Shown: positions 9,765-21,467, numbered from the stretch's first letter. The stretch is 64,000 bases of DNA from Ichthyophis bannanicus (GCA_033557465.1 CM066044.1:195974184-196038183); one strand, 5' to 3'. The notes: generated by a model from the sequence alone, not told the origin. A program made the numbers and translations.

Positions 9765-12600
9765 AAGCCAAATTTAGGTTTTGGGTATCATTATTAAGCA
9801 TTTATAAAGTGCTACCAAGCGTACGCAGCGCTGTACAGACACAGAAGATGACAGTCTCTGCTCAAAGAGCTTACAATCTAGAAGACAAACACATATAGGA
9901 CAAAATAATACAATAGGAGTTGAAACACAAGGGAGGGAATTAAGAATCAAAGGCGGTCTCAAACATGTGAGTCTTGAGCTTGGACTTGAAGAGGGTGAAG
10001 AGATATGATGCAGGGAAAGGGGCATGCTGTTCCAGGTAAATGGAGCAGCAAGGTTAAAAGAACGAAGCCTGGAGTTAGAAGAGAACGGCATAGAGAGAAG
10101 GTAGGTAGAAGAGGAATGGAGATCAAGGGGAGGGGTATAGGGAGACAGGAGAGAGGAAAGGTATGGAGGAGCAGCAGAGTGAACGAATGTGTGTCAAGTT
10201 AAGAAGTTTGAACCAATTGTGGTAATGAATAGGGAGCCAATGAAGGGACTTTAGAAGAGGAGTAATATGACAGTAACATGGCTGGTGAAGAATTAACCAT
10301 AACCATGCAGCAGCATTTTGAATAGCTTGTAGAGGGAAAAAATGAGATTGAGGGAGACCATCAAGGAGGCGGTTGCAATAGTTAAGATGGGAGGTAAGGG
10401 AATAAACGAGAGTCTTAGTAGTACAGGCAGAGAGGAAAGGACGAATCTTGTTAATGTTGAAGAGAAAAAAGCAACAGGATTTAGCAATTTGCTGGATATA
10501 AGATGAGAATGACAGGGAGGAGTCAAAGACGATCCCAAGGTTATGAGTAGAGGAAACAGGAAAAATAGGAGTGTTATCAACAGTGATGCAGAAAGGAGGA
10601 AGTACTACTATTTAGCACTTATAGAGTGCCACACACGCAGCGCTGAACAGCTGACCTACAGGAGGCAGCCAGTAAACAAGAGACAGTCCCTGCCCGTCAG
10701 AGTCGAGCTCATCAGAGCTTACAGAATGGAGAATGGATTAGGGGAGAAAACATGAAGCTCAGTTTTGGCCATGTTCAATTTTAAATGATGCTAAGACATC
10801 TAGGCGGCGATGTTGGATAAGCAGGCAGAGATATGTGCCTGGAGAGGAGAAAGGACAGGTGAAGAGATATAAATTTGAGAATCATCCACATAAAAGTGAT
10901 ACTGAAAGCCAAGGGATGAAATAAGGGAACCAAGTGATTGTGTATAAAGGGAGAAAAGGACTGGGCTGAGAACAGATCTTTAGGGAACACCAAGTGAGAA
11001 AGAGATAGAGGAGGATGTACCTTGAGAACAGACACTGAAGAAGCGATCAGAGAGCTAGGAAGAGAACCAAGATAGAACAGAGTCTCTAAAGCCAAGAGAA
11101 GATAATGTAGCAAGGAGAAGAGAGTGGTCAACAGTATCAAAGGCAGCAGAAAGGACAAGAAGAATAAGAATCGAGTATAGGCCTTTAGACCTTGCCAAGA
11201 ATAAGTCACTAGAGACCTTGGCAAGGGCTGTTTCGGTTGAATGAAGAGGGCAGAAGCCAGACTAAAGGGGATCAAAGAGGGAATGAGTGAAGAGAAAGTC
11301 AAAAACAGTGAGAAAGAATGGCACACACAACGAGTTTGGAAATAAAGGGAAGAAGGGAGATGGGATGATAGCTAGAGGGAGCAGTAGGGTCAAGGGATGA
11401 TTTTTTTGAGAAGAGGAGTGATCAAAGCATGCTTATAGGCAGCTGGGAAGGTGGCAGTGGAGAAAAAGGTTGATAATATGGGAAATGGCAGGGATAATGG
11501 AGGATGATATGGAGTTGAGGAGATTAGTGGGGAGGAGATCAGAGAAACAAGTGGTAGGTTTAGCAGGGTAGAGGAAAGAAGAGATTTCCTCATCAGAGAT
11601 GGTAGGAAAGGAATTGAGGGAGGGTGAGCTTGAGCGAAATGGTTGAAACCGAAGTGAGGGAGGAGCAGAAGAAATAGCACTGAATTGAATGGTACTCTTA
11701 TTAATTTTATCGCGGAAGAAAGCAGCGAGGGATTGGGCTGTGAGGGGAGGAGCCTGACGTGGAGAGATGAATGTAGAAAGGAGAAAGCGAGGGTTAGAAG
11801 CCAAGGAATTGGTCAGATGGATGAAAGTTTTGTTTAGGGAGTGAGATGGCAGAATTAAAAGTAGTGAGTATGAATAAGGAAATCAGAATGGGAGCAGGGT
11901 TTGAGCAAAGTGCACTCAGCAGAACGGGCACATAAGCGTAGGTAGCGGGTTGTAGAAGAAAATCAGGAATGGGGGTGATGTACACCTCACAGGGTGTGAA
12001 ATTGGGGGAGCGAGGGTATGGACAGCAGAGGATAGAGCGGAGTTATAGGCAGCTACAGCCTCATTGACAGACTTGGAGGAGTGTAGAAGAAAAGAGAAGA
12101 GACAGAAGATGAAAGATAGAGGATCAATAGCTTGAAGATTTCTAAAAAGAAAGGAGGTAACAGGGCAAGAAGGCGGTGGGGAGTGCTGAAAAAGGAATCT
12201 CAGGAGGTGGTGGTCAGACAATGGAAGAACTAAGTTAAGGAAATATGAGGGTGAGCAATTGGAATGTAGAACAAGGTCAGGGCAGTGACTGAGCAGAGTA
12301 GGGGCGGGGGAGCAAAGCTAGAGGTTGTAAAAGGAAGTAAGGGAAAGAAATTTTGCTGCAAAGGAGTTCAAGGGGGTATCAATGTGAAGGTTAAAGTCGC
12401 CAAGAATAATAGAAGGGGATAACGAATCCCAAAATAAAGGAAGCCAAGAATCAAAGTCAATGAGGAAGGACAAGATGGGCTTACCAGGGGGTCTATAGAT
12501 AACAGCGATGCAAAGATGGAAGGGATAGAACAGACAAAAGGAATGAAATTTAAAGGAGAGGAATGCAAAGGATTGAGGTGGGAGGAAAGGATGCAACTGA
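9765..12600 (-). mobile_element. Decayed L2 LINE
   Basis: The 3' end on the minus strand has the L2-type tail (9790-9890). The coding remnants run right to left. Endonuclease: 'AVIYRPPGKPILSFLIDF' and 'SIILGDFNLHIDTPLN' within 12318-12596. Polymerase N-terminal part: 'SISSSIIPAISHIINLFL' and 'KHALITPLLKK' near 11400-11560. Catalytic block: bases about 10865-10900 encode 'FYVDDSQIY', split between frames. C-terminal 'RLRSFNLAAPFTWNSMPLSL' lies in 9774-10091. Numerous frameshifts and stops are present. About 10590-10735 holds a small inserted fragment resembling an L2/SINE tail. Confidence 0.78.
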
Positions 12601-13397
12601 CAGGAGGGAGAGAGAGTATTAAGTTGAAATCCAGAACATCTGGGGTGGCATTCTCAGAAATGCTCCCCATTCCATGTGCATAACTCCAGAGGTAGGCAGA
12701 CCTCTGAAGTTTCAATGCATGGATGAGACAGTGCAGAGAAGGATTTAGATGCGTTAGGAACGAGATAACATTCTGGGAAAGGGGACCAGATTTTTTTTTT
12801 TTTAAACACACAGTGCCTAGTATTCCTGAAGAGCTGTGCCCGATTCCCTATAAGTAGAGCAAGATGAATACTGCTGAAAGGAACTGGCAGTATTTAAACA
12901 ATGCAGTTAAAAAGGAAGGCAGTTCGTTTAGGCAGCTTGCTTTGATTACAGTTGCTTTCTCTGACAAGGCACAGCTTAAAGCTTGATGCTGCATCTGTTG
13001 TGCTTTCTTGGAAAAAGGTACAGTTTTTTTCTGTAGTAGAAACTTCTCCTGCAATTGTTCATTTAGAGGATGACAGACTCGAACTATAGCAAGGAGATGC
13101 AGCAACGTGGTACAATGATCTTTTATACTAGCTATCATTTCTTTACCATTTCACTAAAAAGCATATTGTCAGTGAAAATTGCATCTACCAAATTAGTATG
13201 TACAGTATATCTTCCCAATAACTCAGAGGCTTGATGCCATTGCAGCCAGATGCCTTGCTACGACGGGTTCTACAACTCATCTGTTTCAGAAAGGCAAGCC
13301 GGGGGAAGAAAGACTACAGGAAAATCCCTGTACTCTGACAGTGTGCATATACAGTATTTCAACATGCACAACTGACGAGCCACAATTCTTGCAGATA
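12601..13397. other. No gene seen; one short repeated segment
   Basis: Within 12617-12760 the minus strand resembles, in reverse orientation, a segment at 9385-9440 ('ctgaaaatgctatcctggaa' on the plus strand), so part of this belongs to a dispersed repeat. 12848-13138 has a 96-codon minus-strand frame with no recognisable feature. The remainder is AT-rich unique-looking DNA. Confidence 0.4.
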
Positions 13398-13542
13398 AAT
13401 TAAGTTATTCATTTCTAGCACATGTTCTCCATGGACAGCAGGATAAGTCCTCACCTATAGGTGACGTCACTGATGGACCCCTATGTGGGAATCTTCTCAG
13501 CTCCTTTTAGAAGCTTTCAGAAAGCTATCCATGCATGTGCAC

Positions 13543-13681
13543 TAGGGTGGTCCACTGCCATAGGGGAAAAAAATAAAAGTAGGAATTTCTTTGCTCCCTG
13601 GCCTGACTCTGGTTCCATTTATGTAGAAAACAATGTGTGCAAAGTTTGAAGCCAATCAAATAATATTTAGGGGTGGCTCAA
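13543..13681. repeat. Left inverted repeat of hAT-like transposon
   Basis: Pairs with 16171-16287 in inverted orientation; the shared core includes 'ccaatcaaataatatttagg'. A few substitutions and a short extra A-rich stretch near 13565-13580 distinguish the arms. Confidence 0.85.
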
Positions 13682-13772
13682 GGTCCCTATCAGGCCCGTG
13701 GATCCCCCCAGGGTTCGTCAGACCACTGGGTATTATCCGCTCATAGACGGGGGTATCATGCTTGCCAAGCAC

Positions 13773-16019
13773 TCAATGTGGTCCAGATGCTAGTAAGGAC
13801 TTTGACGATGTGGGGAACATCTTATGGTGTTGCGAGACAACACCCAGAAGGAACTGGAGTTGCTCTTCTTTTGTGGTGTGTCGGCCGTTGAACTCCTCAA
13901 TGAGTTTGACCCCTCGCTCAGCCACATCGTTGATCACTGGAAGATGTTTTACTTTCTTCAGACCGTCTTTGAATGATGCATTCTCTTCCCAGTCTTCTGG
14001 GTCTGCATTAAGAAAATCACTGTTGATGTCGAGGTGTTTCAGGAAACGGATTGACTTGCGAGTTGCAAAAGATTCAAGTGGTGGAATCATGGAACTTTTC
14101 AATTCGACCCGCTTTGGGGGATCTTCGTCTTCGTCATCATCCTCATCGCTTTCACCTGATTCTGCCGGGATCATGGCCGATACTATGGCCCGCTTTGTCG
14201 GTGCTGAAACAGCTTCATCGAACAGTGACAGTGCCACAAGCTCCTCTGACACATACCACAGATGCTGTTGCAGTTTGTCTCTGGCCGCTCTTCCAACACG
14301 GTCATTGTGGTAAGAGTGTAGTTTCTTCAGCATCTCCAAATCTGTTCGAGGAGCAACTGCAGCATCAGGGGCAGAAAACCAGGCTTCCACATGAATCAGG
14401 ATGGAGAAAATGCTCACATCACGAACACAGGACTCCTCCCATTGGGTAAGATCTTTGAGTTGTCCTCGGAACATCCAAATCTTGAGACAGTACAAGACTT
14501 TTGCCATCCATCTGGCATGATGGAAAGCTCCGGGTTTCTTGAAATTGAAACTAGGAAGATTCCCTCCAAGGCAGACAATCGTTAACTCCAAGAATTCCAG
14601 GTAATCATCTCGGTGATTGCCCTGTGCCAACTTGGATTCCGCAAACTTCATGATGCGATCCCTGTCAGGTTGCAGCACCTCCAAGTCTTTTCCAGTTTGA
14701 TAGTTGGACTTGTCAAGGGAGCCCCAATTCTTTTGGAACCGGCGAAAGAGTTGGACATCGGGACCCGATGAAGCTCCAGAGCATGTAGAGAATACTGCAC
14801 CAAGAATTATTTCGTAAATGTGATGGCAGCATGCCAAATGAAGGACTGTGCGACGGAGTCTCTGTTCTAGAAGAATGCACGCTCCTGATCGACGTCCCGT
14901 GTTCGATGCAGTTGTATCAAAGCAGAAGCCTGCAACCTTTTCATCCAAACACCATTCCTGTAACAGTTCATAAACTGCTGCAGCTTGATTCTCGCCCATT
15001 CCTGATGTCAGTTTTGGTACACCAAGTTGTGTTTCTCCAGTGGAGACAGCCGTTATCAAAACTGGAAGGCGGTCAACGGATGTGGTTGAACAGAGGAGAG
15101 ATGGCAATAACTTGCTATCCCAATGCACAATGCATGTTTTGCCTTCAGCTTTGAATGCGTTGTGCAGGTCCGTCCATTGTTGCTGACGGTGCTTTTCTCT
15201 ATGGCGCTTGACGCTGGAGCGGCTGATATTGAGCTCCCCAGGATAATGTCCCAGACTTCTGGCGGTTTCAGCTACCACAAACAGAGCATTGCGATCCGTT
15301 GTCCCTGTCCGATCCAGGGCTGCTGTAAGCTCTGGGGTCCAGACATTGTTAGGTCGAAACTGCTTCGTTTGTGGATTTGCTTTCTTCTGTCCGTTATCTG
15401 AATCCGCAGATGTCGACGAGTCTTCACCTGACTCTGCTGAGGAAGAAGATCCTTCCAGCTGAACTTGGCTTGTAGTTGCCTCGGCTTCGGCAACATGTTT
15501 TTGTCTGCGCCTTTTCAGTTCTTCTCGCTGTTGCGATCTTGCTTCCGTGTTGGCCAGTTTCTTGTCCATCGCGCACATTGAGCCGTGGCACCCTGGTTCT
15601 CGTTGCGCTAAGAATTCTTTGTCTTCTTGAATATGAATTAAAGACATTGCATTGGCATGCGCCACATCAAATAGGTTTTTCATTGCAACCTGGAATTCTT
15701 TTTCATTTGCCTCTTGTTTCCCTCCTCTCCCTTTGTTTTTCTTCAAAAGTTTCCACTGATTGAACAATTTCTTTACTTTTTCTTGAATTTTGTCATTTCT
15801 TTGAACAGGAAGCCTGGCCTTTTCCCAGTAAGCTTCTACTTCACTTGTTACAATAGATGCACTTTCACTAACGCCTTTGTTTAATGTCATATGGTGATGC
15901 AAAAATACACTTAACACTTGCTCCTTGCTGGGGAACTTGGCCCCCAGAATTGTGGTGGACATTTCTTCAATAAGATAAAAACCATGTTTTTTCGCCATCT
16001 GAAAAGAATAAAGATACAA
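13773..16019 (-). CDS. hAT-like transposase, 748 codons, uninterrupted
   Basis: Presumed to cut and rejoin the transposon at its inverted ends. Seen: an N-terminal basic helical region (about residues 50-100, 'EKVKKLFNQWKLLKKNKGR') that may bind DNA; an acidic/Ser-rich linker (about 190-215); and a predicted RNase H-type catalytic core with candidate acids D301 in 'VHWDSKLL', D368 in 'CFDTTASNTG' and E701 in 'NDVAERGVKLI'. The hAT-like 'HHARWMAK' block (RW at 503-504) lies between them, and an acidic run sits at about 624-633. Met8 (MAKKHGFYL) is the more natural start: directly upstream of its ATG the minus strand reads 'tatctttattcttttcag', a good splice acceptor, so a 5' untranslated intron is possible. 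The acid assignment is my inference from position and conservation in similar animal proteins. No stop or frameshift is seen. Confidence 0.8.
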   Translation of the reverse strand: MYLYSFQMAKKHGFYLIEEMSTTILGAKFPSKEQVLSVFLHHHMTLNKGVSESASIVTSEVEAYWEKARLPVQRNDKIQEKVKKLFNQWKLLKKNKGRGGKQEANEKEFQVAMKNLFDVAHANAMSLIHIQEDKEFLAQREPGCHGSMCAMDKKLANTEARSQQREELKRRRQKHVAEAEATTSQVQLEGSSSSAESGEDSSTSADSDNGQKKANPQTKQFRPNNVWTPELTAALDRTGTTDRNALFVVAETARSLGHYPGELNISRSSVKRHREKHRQQQWTDLHNAFKAEGKTCIVHWDSKLLPSLLCSTTSVDRLPVLITAVSTGETQLGVPKLTSGMGENQAAAVYELLQEWCLDEKVAGFCFDTTASNTGRRSGACILLEQRLRRTVLHLACCHHIYEIILGAVFSTCSGASSGPDVQLFRRFQKNWGSLDKSNYQTGKDLEVLQPDRDRIMKFAESKLAQGNHRDDYLEFLELTIVCLGGNLPSFNFKKPGAFHHARWMAKVLYCLKIWMFRGQLKDLTQWEESCVRDVSIFSILIHVEAWFSAPDAAVAPRTDLEMLKKLHSYHNDRVGRAARDKLQQHLWYVSEELVALSLFDEAVSAPTKRAIVSAMIPAESGESDEDDDEDEDPPKRVELKSSMIPPLESFATRKSIRFLKHLDINSDFLNADPEDWEENASFKDGLKKVKHLPVINDVAERGVKLIEEFNGRHTTKEEQLQFLLGVVSQHHKMFPTSSKSLLASGPH

Positions 16020-16170
16020 AGATAATAGTACAATGTCTTTGCCACCTCTCAGAGACGAGATTAGTTCAAATATGACGCAATCAAATGTAAATCAGCGTGG
16101 AACTGAGTGGATGATACAAGATGATGCAACATTTCGTCATCTGCTCCCAGGGGGAAATCTCAAGACTTGT

Positions 16171-16287
16171 TGAGCCACCCCTAAATATTATTTGATTGGC
16201 TTCAAACTTTGTACACAGTGTTTTCTACCTAAATGGAACCAGAATCAGGCCAGGGAGCAAAGGAATTCATTTTTATGGACCACCCTA
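16171..16287. repeat. Right inverted repeat of hAT-like transposon
   Basis: Inverted partner of 13543-13681, ending in 'tggaccacccta', followed immediately by the 'atgtgcac' target duplication. Confidence 0.85.
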
Positions 16288-16394
16288 ATGTGCACCCATT
16301 CCTGCCTGTTGCCACCGTGCCCGAGGTACTCAGTTGTGTATCTAGCTTAGATGAACTCCAAGGGGAGGAGGGTAGGTTGTGAGAATTTATCTTG

Positions 16395-16475
16395 CTATCC
16401 ATGAAGAACACCTGTTACAGGTGAGTAACTTAGTTTTCTACGTGGACAAGCAGCATAAGTCCTCATGTATAGAAA
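16395..16475. repeat. Internal complementary region of DIRS 'C'
   Basis: The plus strand contains 'gaacacctgttacaggtgag' and then 'ggacaagcagcataagtcct', the complements of a left and a right DIRS terminal repeat placed side by side, as in the better preserved elements at 36312 and 47171. Confidence 0.6.
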
Positions 16476-17549
16476 TCCTTAGCTACAGGCTGCCTCCAAA
16501 GTAAAAAAGGTAACTATTAACGTCTCAACAAGCTGACAAAAAATGATGAACTGTTTTTGCTGGCAATAGGCCTTTTCAATATATTTTATTTATTTTGTTA
16601 ATCTTAAGTGGCAGCTTGAGCAGAAAAGAAGGGGGAATGAAATTGAATTATAAACCTGAAACAGATTCCAAAGACCAGATTGACTGAAACTATTATCATA
16701 TCAGGAGTCTCTTTCCATACAGCAATGAGATGTGAAATGTGTGGATTGAAGTCCAGGTTTTAGCTCTCCCAATCTCTTCCATGGAGGCTGACATCAAGTG
16801 GGCAACCAAGATAGCCATGGCTCGGCCATTTTGAACCATATGACATGACCCTCAAGTGCCAGATCGGCGTGGGCATAAGCAAGGAGATGCAGTCCACTAA
16901 CCAAATTGAAAGTGTGTTTGTTGGGGATTAAAAAACAAAATGCTGGGTGGACTAAGGGCTTTAGTCTACTGCAGATAGATGGCAAGAACTCTCTGCAGTC
17001 CAACATGTGCAGTACATTTTCTCCTTTGTGAGCATGGGGTCTTGGGAAAAATGTCGTTAGGACGACTGATTAAGATGGAAGGAAAGACATTACTTTTGGA
17101 AGGAATTTAGGTTGAGCATGTAGCACCACCCTATTGTAAAAACAAAACAAAACAAAAAAAAACAACCCCCCCAAAAAAAACAGAATAGGTGGATCCACTG
17201 CTAGAGCCTGGAGCTAAGTTACTTCAGCATGCAGAATTAGCAACACCAAAAATAGGACCTTCCACGTCAGGAACTTTAGCCTAGATATTTAGCAGCTCAA
17301 AGAGAGTTTTCAGCAACTGAGTTAAAGCCACATAGAGATTTCAAGACACTGCAGGCGACTTTAGGGGAGGCTTCAATAGAGGTAAGCCACACAGTGAACA
17401 AAGACTGTAGAGAGAGCTTTCTGAAGAAAGGTGTGAGCTAAATCCAATTTCCTCTTTCCTTTAACATAGTGATGGTAAGCGCCAATCGCACTAAGGTAGA
17501 TCCTTAAAGAGTTGGTCTTGAGACCAGATTGTGAGAGGTACAGAAGGTA

Positions 17550-19355
17550 TTAAAGTAGTTTTTGTATGGAAAAACAGAAAGGATCTAGGGACTGTCCCTC
17601 ACAACAGACAGCAAGCCTTTGCCATTTGAAGCTATAAGACCTCCTGATGGAATCTCTCCTGTAAGCCAAGAGGACCTCAGCAACTCCAACTGGCTGGTTC
17701 AAACAGCTGAATTCCAATATCTCAGCATCCAAGTTGTGAGGGCTAGGCACTTGACAATGGGACACAGAAGTTTCCTCTGATCCTGCAAAATAAAGTTGGA
17801 GATACCCAGATGCATAGGCTTCCAGACTGACAAGTCTTAGTGAAAGGGAAGCCAAGGCTGCCTGGGCCAAGAAGGCACAGCGAGAATCATGACACCTCTG
17901 TCATAATGGATTTCAGGAGAGTTCTTCCTGTCAGAGGAATAAGTGTAAACGTGTACAGAAGGCCTCCCCCAACCCCCATCAGTGGAGGATGAAAGCATCT
18001 GAGGCTAGTTTTCCATATGATCCTACTCTGGAGCAAAACTGAAGAACTTGCTTGCTTTGGGGAGTGGCAAAGATTTATCAAGAGTGTGCCCCACTTTTGA
18101 AAGATAGTCAGTACAATCTCCCTGTTCAGAGTCCATTTGTGAGGACAGATCCTATTGTCTGTCTGCCAGTGTTCTCTCCTGCCAAATATGTGGCTCAGAT
18201 TGTCATCCCATGAGAGAAAGCAAAGTTCCAGAGTCTGACGGACTCCCTACACAGGAGGTATGAGTCTGTTTCTTCATGACTGTTGATGTAAAACATGGCA
18301 ATCTGAATGCCTGTTTCAATCATTATAAAATATGGTTGGCCAACTGATCCATGAAAGCCTTCAGAGCATTCAAAATTGCTCTTAGTTTCCAGGAAACTGA
18401 TCTGATGGAAACTCTCCTGGGTGGACTATAATCCCCGAGTATGAGACCCATCAAAATGAGCTCTCCAGCCTAGCTTACATGCATTTGTTATTAATAGTTT
18501 TTGGTAAGCTGGCTTCTGAAAGGGAAAACCCTTGGCCAGATTGGCGTGAAGCATTCATCAGGAGAGACTATCTTCAAGAGACTTGGTGATGAAGATGACA
18601 TTGAGTCCGAGTGGACTGGGTCCACTAGGAACTCAAGGTCCATTGGATTGTTTAAAATAGAGATGTGTCAAGGAAGTGGCCAAGCATTCTCAACATGGTT
18701 CTTGCTGACTCATTTGAACTTCCTGTACTTGCTACACTGAATGGGTGAGCCCACTGTGTGGAAGAAAAGCCCTCACAAAAATCATGTCTAACAGGGGGCT
18801 CCAATGAATTCTTATCAATGTAGTGGAGTTAAATTTGACTTTAGCTAACTGATGACAAATCCTAGCAGCTCCAGAACACAGATTCTTGAACTCTTTCTTG
18901 AGTGGTGCTCTTGATGAGCCAATCATCCAAGTAGGGAAACACATGCACCACAAATCTGTGTAGATATGCTACAACAGTGGCCAGATATTTGGTGAAAATT
19001 TGAGGGTAAACACAAAGCCAAAGAGAAGAATGCAATACTGGACGTGGTGTTTCTCTATGACAAATCTGAGTTACTTCCCATGATTGGGATATGCATCTGG
19101 ACATGGATGTAGGCACCCTGTATGTGCAGAGCACATAGCCAATCTCCTTTTTGTAGAGATGGAAGCAAGATGCCAAAAGCATTCTAAACTTTTCCCATAA
19201 GAGAAACGTGTCTCAATCTCATCCCCCGTTTTCTCTGGCACCAGTATGTTCCTGGAGTAAAACCCTGCCCTTCTCACACTAGTGGTACCCATCTGACCAG
19301 TGGGGATTCTCTGCAGGGTTTTCAGTCTCTCCTCCTTACTGTGTTCATATGGCAT
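17550..19355 (-). pseudogene. Decayed DIRS recombinase and polymerase remnants
   Basis: 17550-17870 encodes 'RRDSIRRSYSFKWQRLAV', matching the start of the DIRS tyrosine recombinase domain ('..STRRSYAFKWKRF..' in element E1). 18732-19182 retains out-of-frame traces of the polymerase active-site region. 19071-19355 encodes 'GFYSRNILVPEKTGDE', matching the reverse transcriptase N-terminal block 'GFYSRYFLVPKRTRG' of element B. Stops and frameshifts are frequent; no functional product is expected. Confidence 0.65.
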
Positions 19356-19794
19356 TTAAAGACCTCAATGAAAATATCAACTCTGGACAATGCACCAGGA
19401 TAGTGTCCAAAATCTTGTTTTCTTTGGAAAGCAGAGCATGCAGCTACGTTTTGCTTTCAACAGACTAAATAGGGTATACAGCCTTCCTTTCGTAGCTTGT
19501 CTGACAGAATTAAAAACAGTTCTCAAAAATATTTCTCCTACTCATAGGATCTGACTGGACTGCACCTCAAGAGAGTGAAGAGCAAGAAACTGACACACCA
19601 TCAAAATCTATAAAGTAGTTTAAGAAGTTGTGCATCATATAGAGTATATAACATGTACATCTTTAGTAAGGCACCCTTATAATACACTTTTAGATGACTG
19701 TACATATCCTTCAGATACGGGAAAGAAAGCACAGATAAACAATTCCTGCATTGAAAGACTATCTCAAAGCAACCACTTAATATAAATGATAATT
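19356..19794. other. No feature recognised
   Basis: AT-rich DNA between decayed DIRS 'C' and DIRS 'A'. It may be further decayed DIRS sequence but nothing diagnostic is visible. Confidence 0.3.
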
Positions 19795-20182
19795 ACACAT
19801 ACCTGGTAATTGTAGTTCCTTGAGTGACGACAGTTCAGTCCTCTACTTCTGGGTTGTCAACCTCCTCCTGCAGCCTGGAGACTGGTACGTCAAACTCATG
19901 ACATCAGTGGATATAGCCTGCTGCTCTGTCTCTCCTCCTCCAGTGTAAACTATTAACAAAGCAGACTCAAAGGAGCAACAAATAAGTAGCAACAAATGCA
20001 AACGCACCTAAACTAGGATAACTAACACAGGATAACGACCTGCACAGAAGGCGTCTGACGCCCTGAACTGTCCTCGAAATATCATACCCTGACTCCTATC
20101 AAACAAATGAATGAACTTACCTGTAGAACCTGACCAGGCGGCGTCCGGCTGCCCCCCTTTAAAAAACCACTGGGTGGGAATG

Positions 20183-20283
20183 AGGACTGAACTGTCGTCA
20201 CTCAAGGAACTACAATTACCAGGTATGTGTAATTCTCATTTCCTTATCGTTCCTCCAGTTCAGTCCTCTACTTCTAGGATGTA
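20183..20283. repeat. Internal complementary region of DIRS 'A'
   Basis: 20183-20230 is the complement of the left end (contains 'caaggaactacaattaccag' then 'gtatgtgtaatt'). 20238-20280 is the complement of the right end (contains 'ccttatcgttcctccagttc'). The two ends are therefore present side by side, as expected for the DIRS replication intermediate. Confidence 0.85.
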
Positions 20284-20295
20284 CCAGAGCAGTAA

Positions 20296-20685
20296 CTATC
20301 GGGAGGGCCCCTTCCAGCCGGAACGCAGAACCGCCGCCCCAAAGCAAGCATCATTGGCTGCTGCAACATCCAAACGGTAATGCTTACTGAATGTATGCAA
20401 TGACGACCACGTAGCCGCTCTGCAAATCTCACTCGGTAGCAACAAACCGTGCTCCGCCCATGACGCCGCTTGCGCCCTGGCGGAATGAGCTCTCAAACCG
20501 TCCGGCACCGTACGACCGTGCAACAAATAAGCAGAAGCTATCGTTTCCTTAATCCAACGGGCGATGGAAGCTTTAGACGCCGCCTCGCCCTTACGCCTGC
20601 CCCCAAATAAGAGGAACAGCCAATCAGATTTACGAAACGGTTTAGTAGACCGCAAGTACTGCCTCAACGCCCTCTTGACATCCAA
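20296..20685 (-). pseudogene. DIRS tyrosine recombinase, C-terminal 129 codons
   Basis: The catalytic half of a tyrosine recombinase, the enzyme that integrates DIRS circles. 'RAHSARAQAASWAEHGLLL' supplies the H-x2-R motif (H then R three residues on), and 'SKHYRLDVAAAND' contains the expected H and the nucleophilic Tyr. The N-terminal arm-binding part and the first catalytic Arg region are missing because of the deletion that also removed the polymerase. It cannot be a complete enzyme. Confidence 0.78.
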
Positions 20686-20762
20686 GAGATGGAACCAGCG
20701 ATCCGGAAGTCACAAAATTGACCCCAAAAAGTCTGACTGGGTCTTCCCTGCTTGGGTTTGTC

Positions 20763-21467
20763 TTACGGCAATCTACCCGCCTTGGTCTCCCCCAGGTCCT
20801 TAACCAACTTATCCAAATCGTCACCGAAAAGCAACTTTCCTTTGAACGGCAACTTCCCAAGCCTTGCCTTAGAGGAACCGTCTGCCACCCAGTTACGCAA
20901 CCACACCGACCGGCGAGCTGCAACCACTGATGCTGTACTATTCGCCAGCGCTCTGATCAAATCATAGTGCACATCCGCCAAGTACGCCGCCCCGGATTCT
21001 AGACGCCCTAACTCCTTAAGCTCCTCCGAATCCAAGTTAGGCGAGTGACGCAACCGCTGAACCCAACGCAAGCACGCTCGCGCCACCCAAGCTCCACAGA
21101 TAGACGCTTGCAGGGATAAAGAATCAGCCTCAAATGTCTGTTTGAGGAGCCCGTCAACTCAACGGTCCTGCGCATCCTTCAAAGCTGCGCTCCCTTCCAC
21201 TGGAATGGTAGTCTTTTTGGTTACTGCGGACACCATAGCATCCACCCGGGGCGTCCGGAATCTCTCTTTATCCTTCTCGGCTAGGGGATAGAGTCTATTC
21301 ATTGTGCGCACACCACGGAGACCAGCATCGGGCTGGTTCCATTCGTCCTGGATCATCTTATCAACTACCTTGTGCACTGGAAACACAACCTGAGACTGCC
21401 GCACCGCCTGGATAACAGGGTCTTCCACCTCATCCTCCGCATCCACCGGTGTTGTCAACTTCAACAT
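20763..21467 (-). pseudogene. DIRS gag, middle and C-terminal pieces
   Basis: 20763-21086 encodes 'ESGAAYLADVHYDLIRALAN' and 'VAARRSVWLRNWVADGSSKA', closely matching the gag of element D at 31851-32144. 21159-21467 encodes the preceding part and is separated by a frameshift around 21090-21160. The gag protein presumably packages element RNA. It directly abuts the recombinase piece on its left. Confidence 0.7.

Larger units (their letters stand above)
13543..16287 (-). mobile_element. hAT-like DNA transposon with perfect 8-bp target duplication
   Basis: Inverted ends: 5' 'tagggtggtcca' at 13543 and its complement 'tggaccacccta' ending at 16287. The inverted similarity extends inward about 115-140 bases. 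The sequence 'atgtgcac' flanks both sides exactly (13535-13542 and 16288-16295). An 8-bp duplication with YARNG-type tips (here TAGGG) is typical of hAT. The element is 2,745 bases long and carries a single uninterrupted ORF. It sits inside the left terminal repeat of DIRS 'C', so it is younger than that copy. Confidence 0.88.
13398..19350 (-). mobile_element. Decayed DIRS element 'C' interrupted by a hAT-like transposon
   Basis: The left terminal repeat at about 13400-13534 ('gttctccatggacagcagga', 'taagtcctcacctataggtg') is separated by the hAT-like insertion from its continuation. The internal complementary region follows at about 16395-16470, with 'cacctgttacaggtgagtaact'. Recombinase and polymerase remnants extend to about 19350. 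No right terminal repeat was found, so the gag end is lost or too decayed to see. Confidence 0.72.

Noticed and set aside
12848..13138. 96-codon minus-strand open frame
   Set aside because: No recognisable motif, no exon signals, flanked by decayed repeats.
20564..20803. Plus-strand ORFs opposite recombinase and gag of element A
   Set aside because: Shadow frames; the minus strand carries the recognised motifs.
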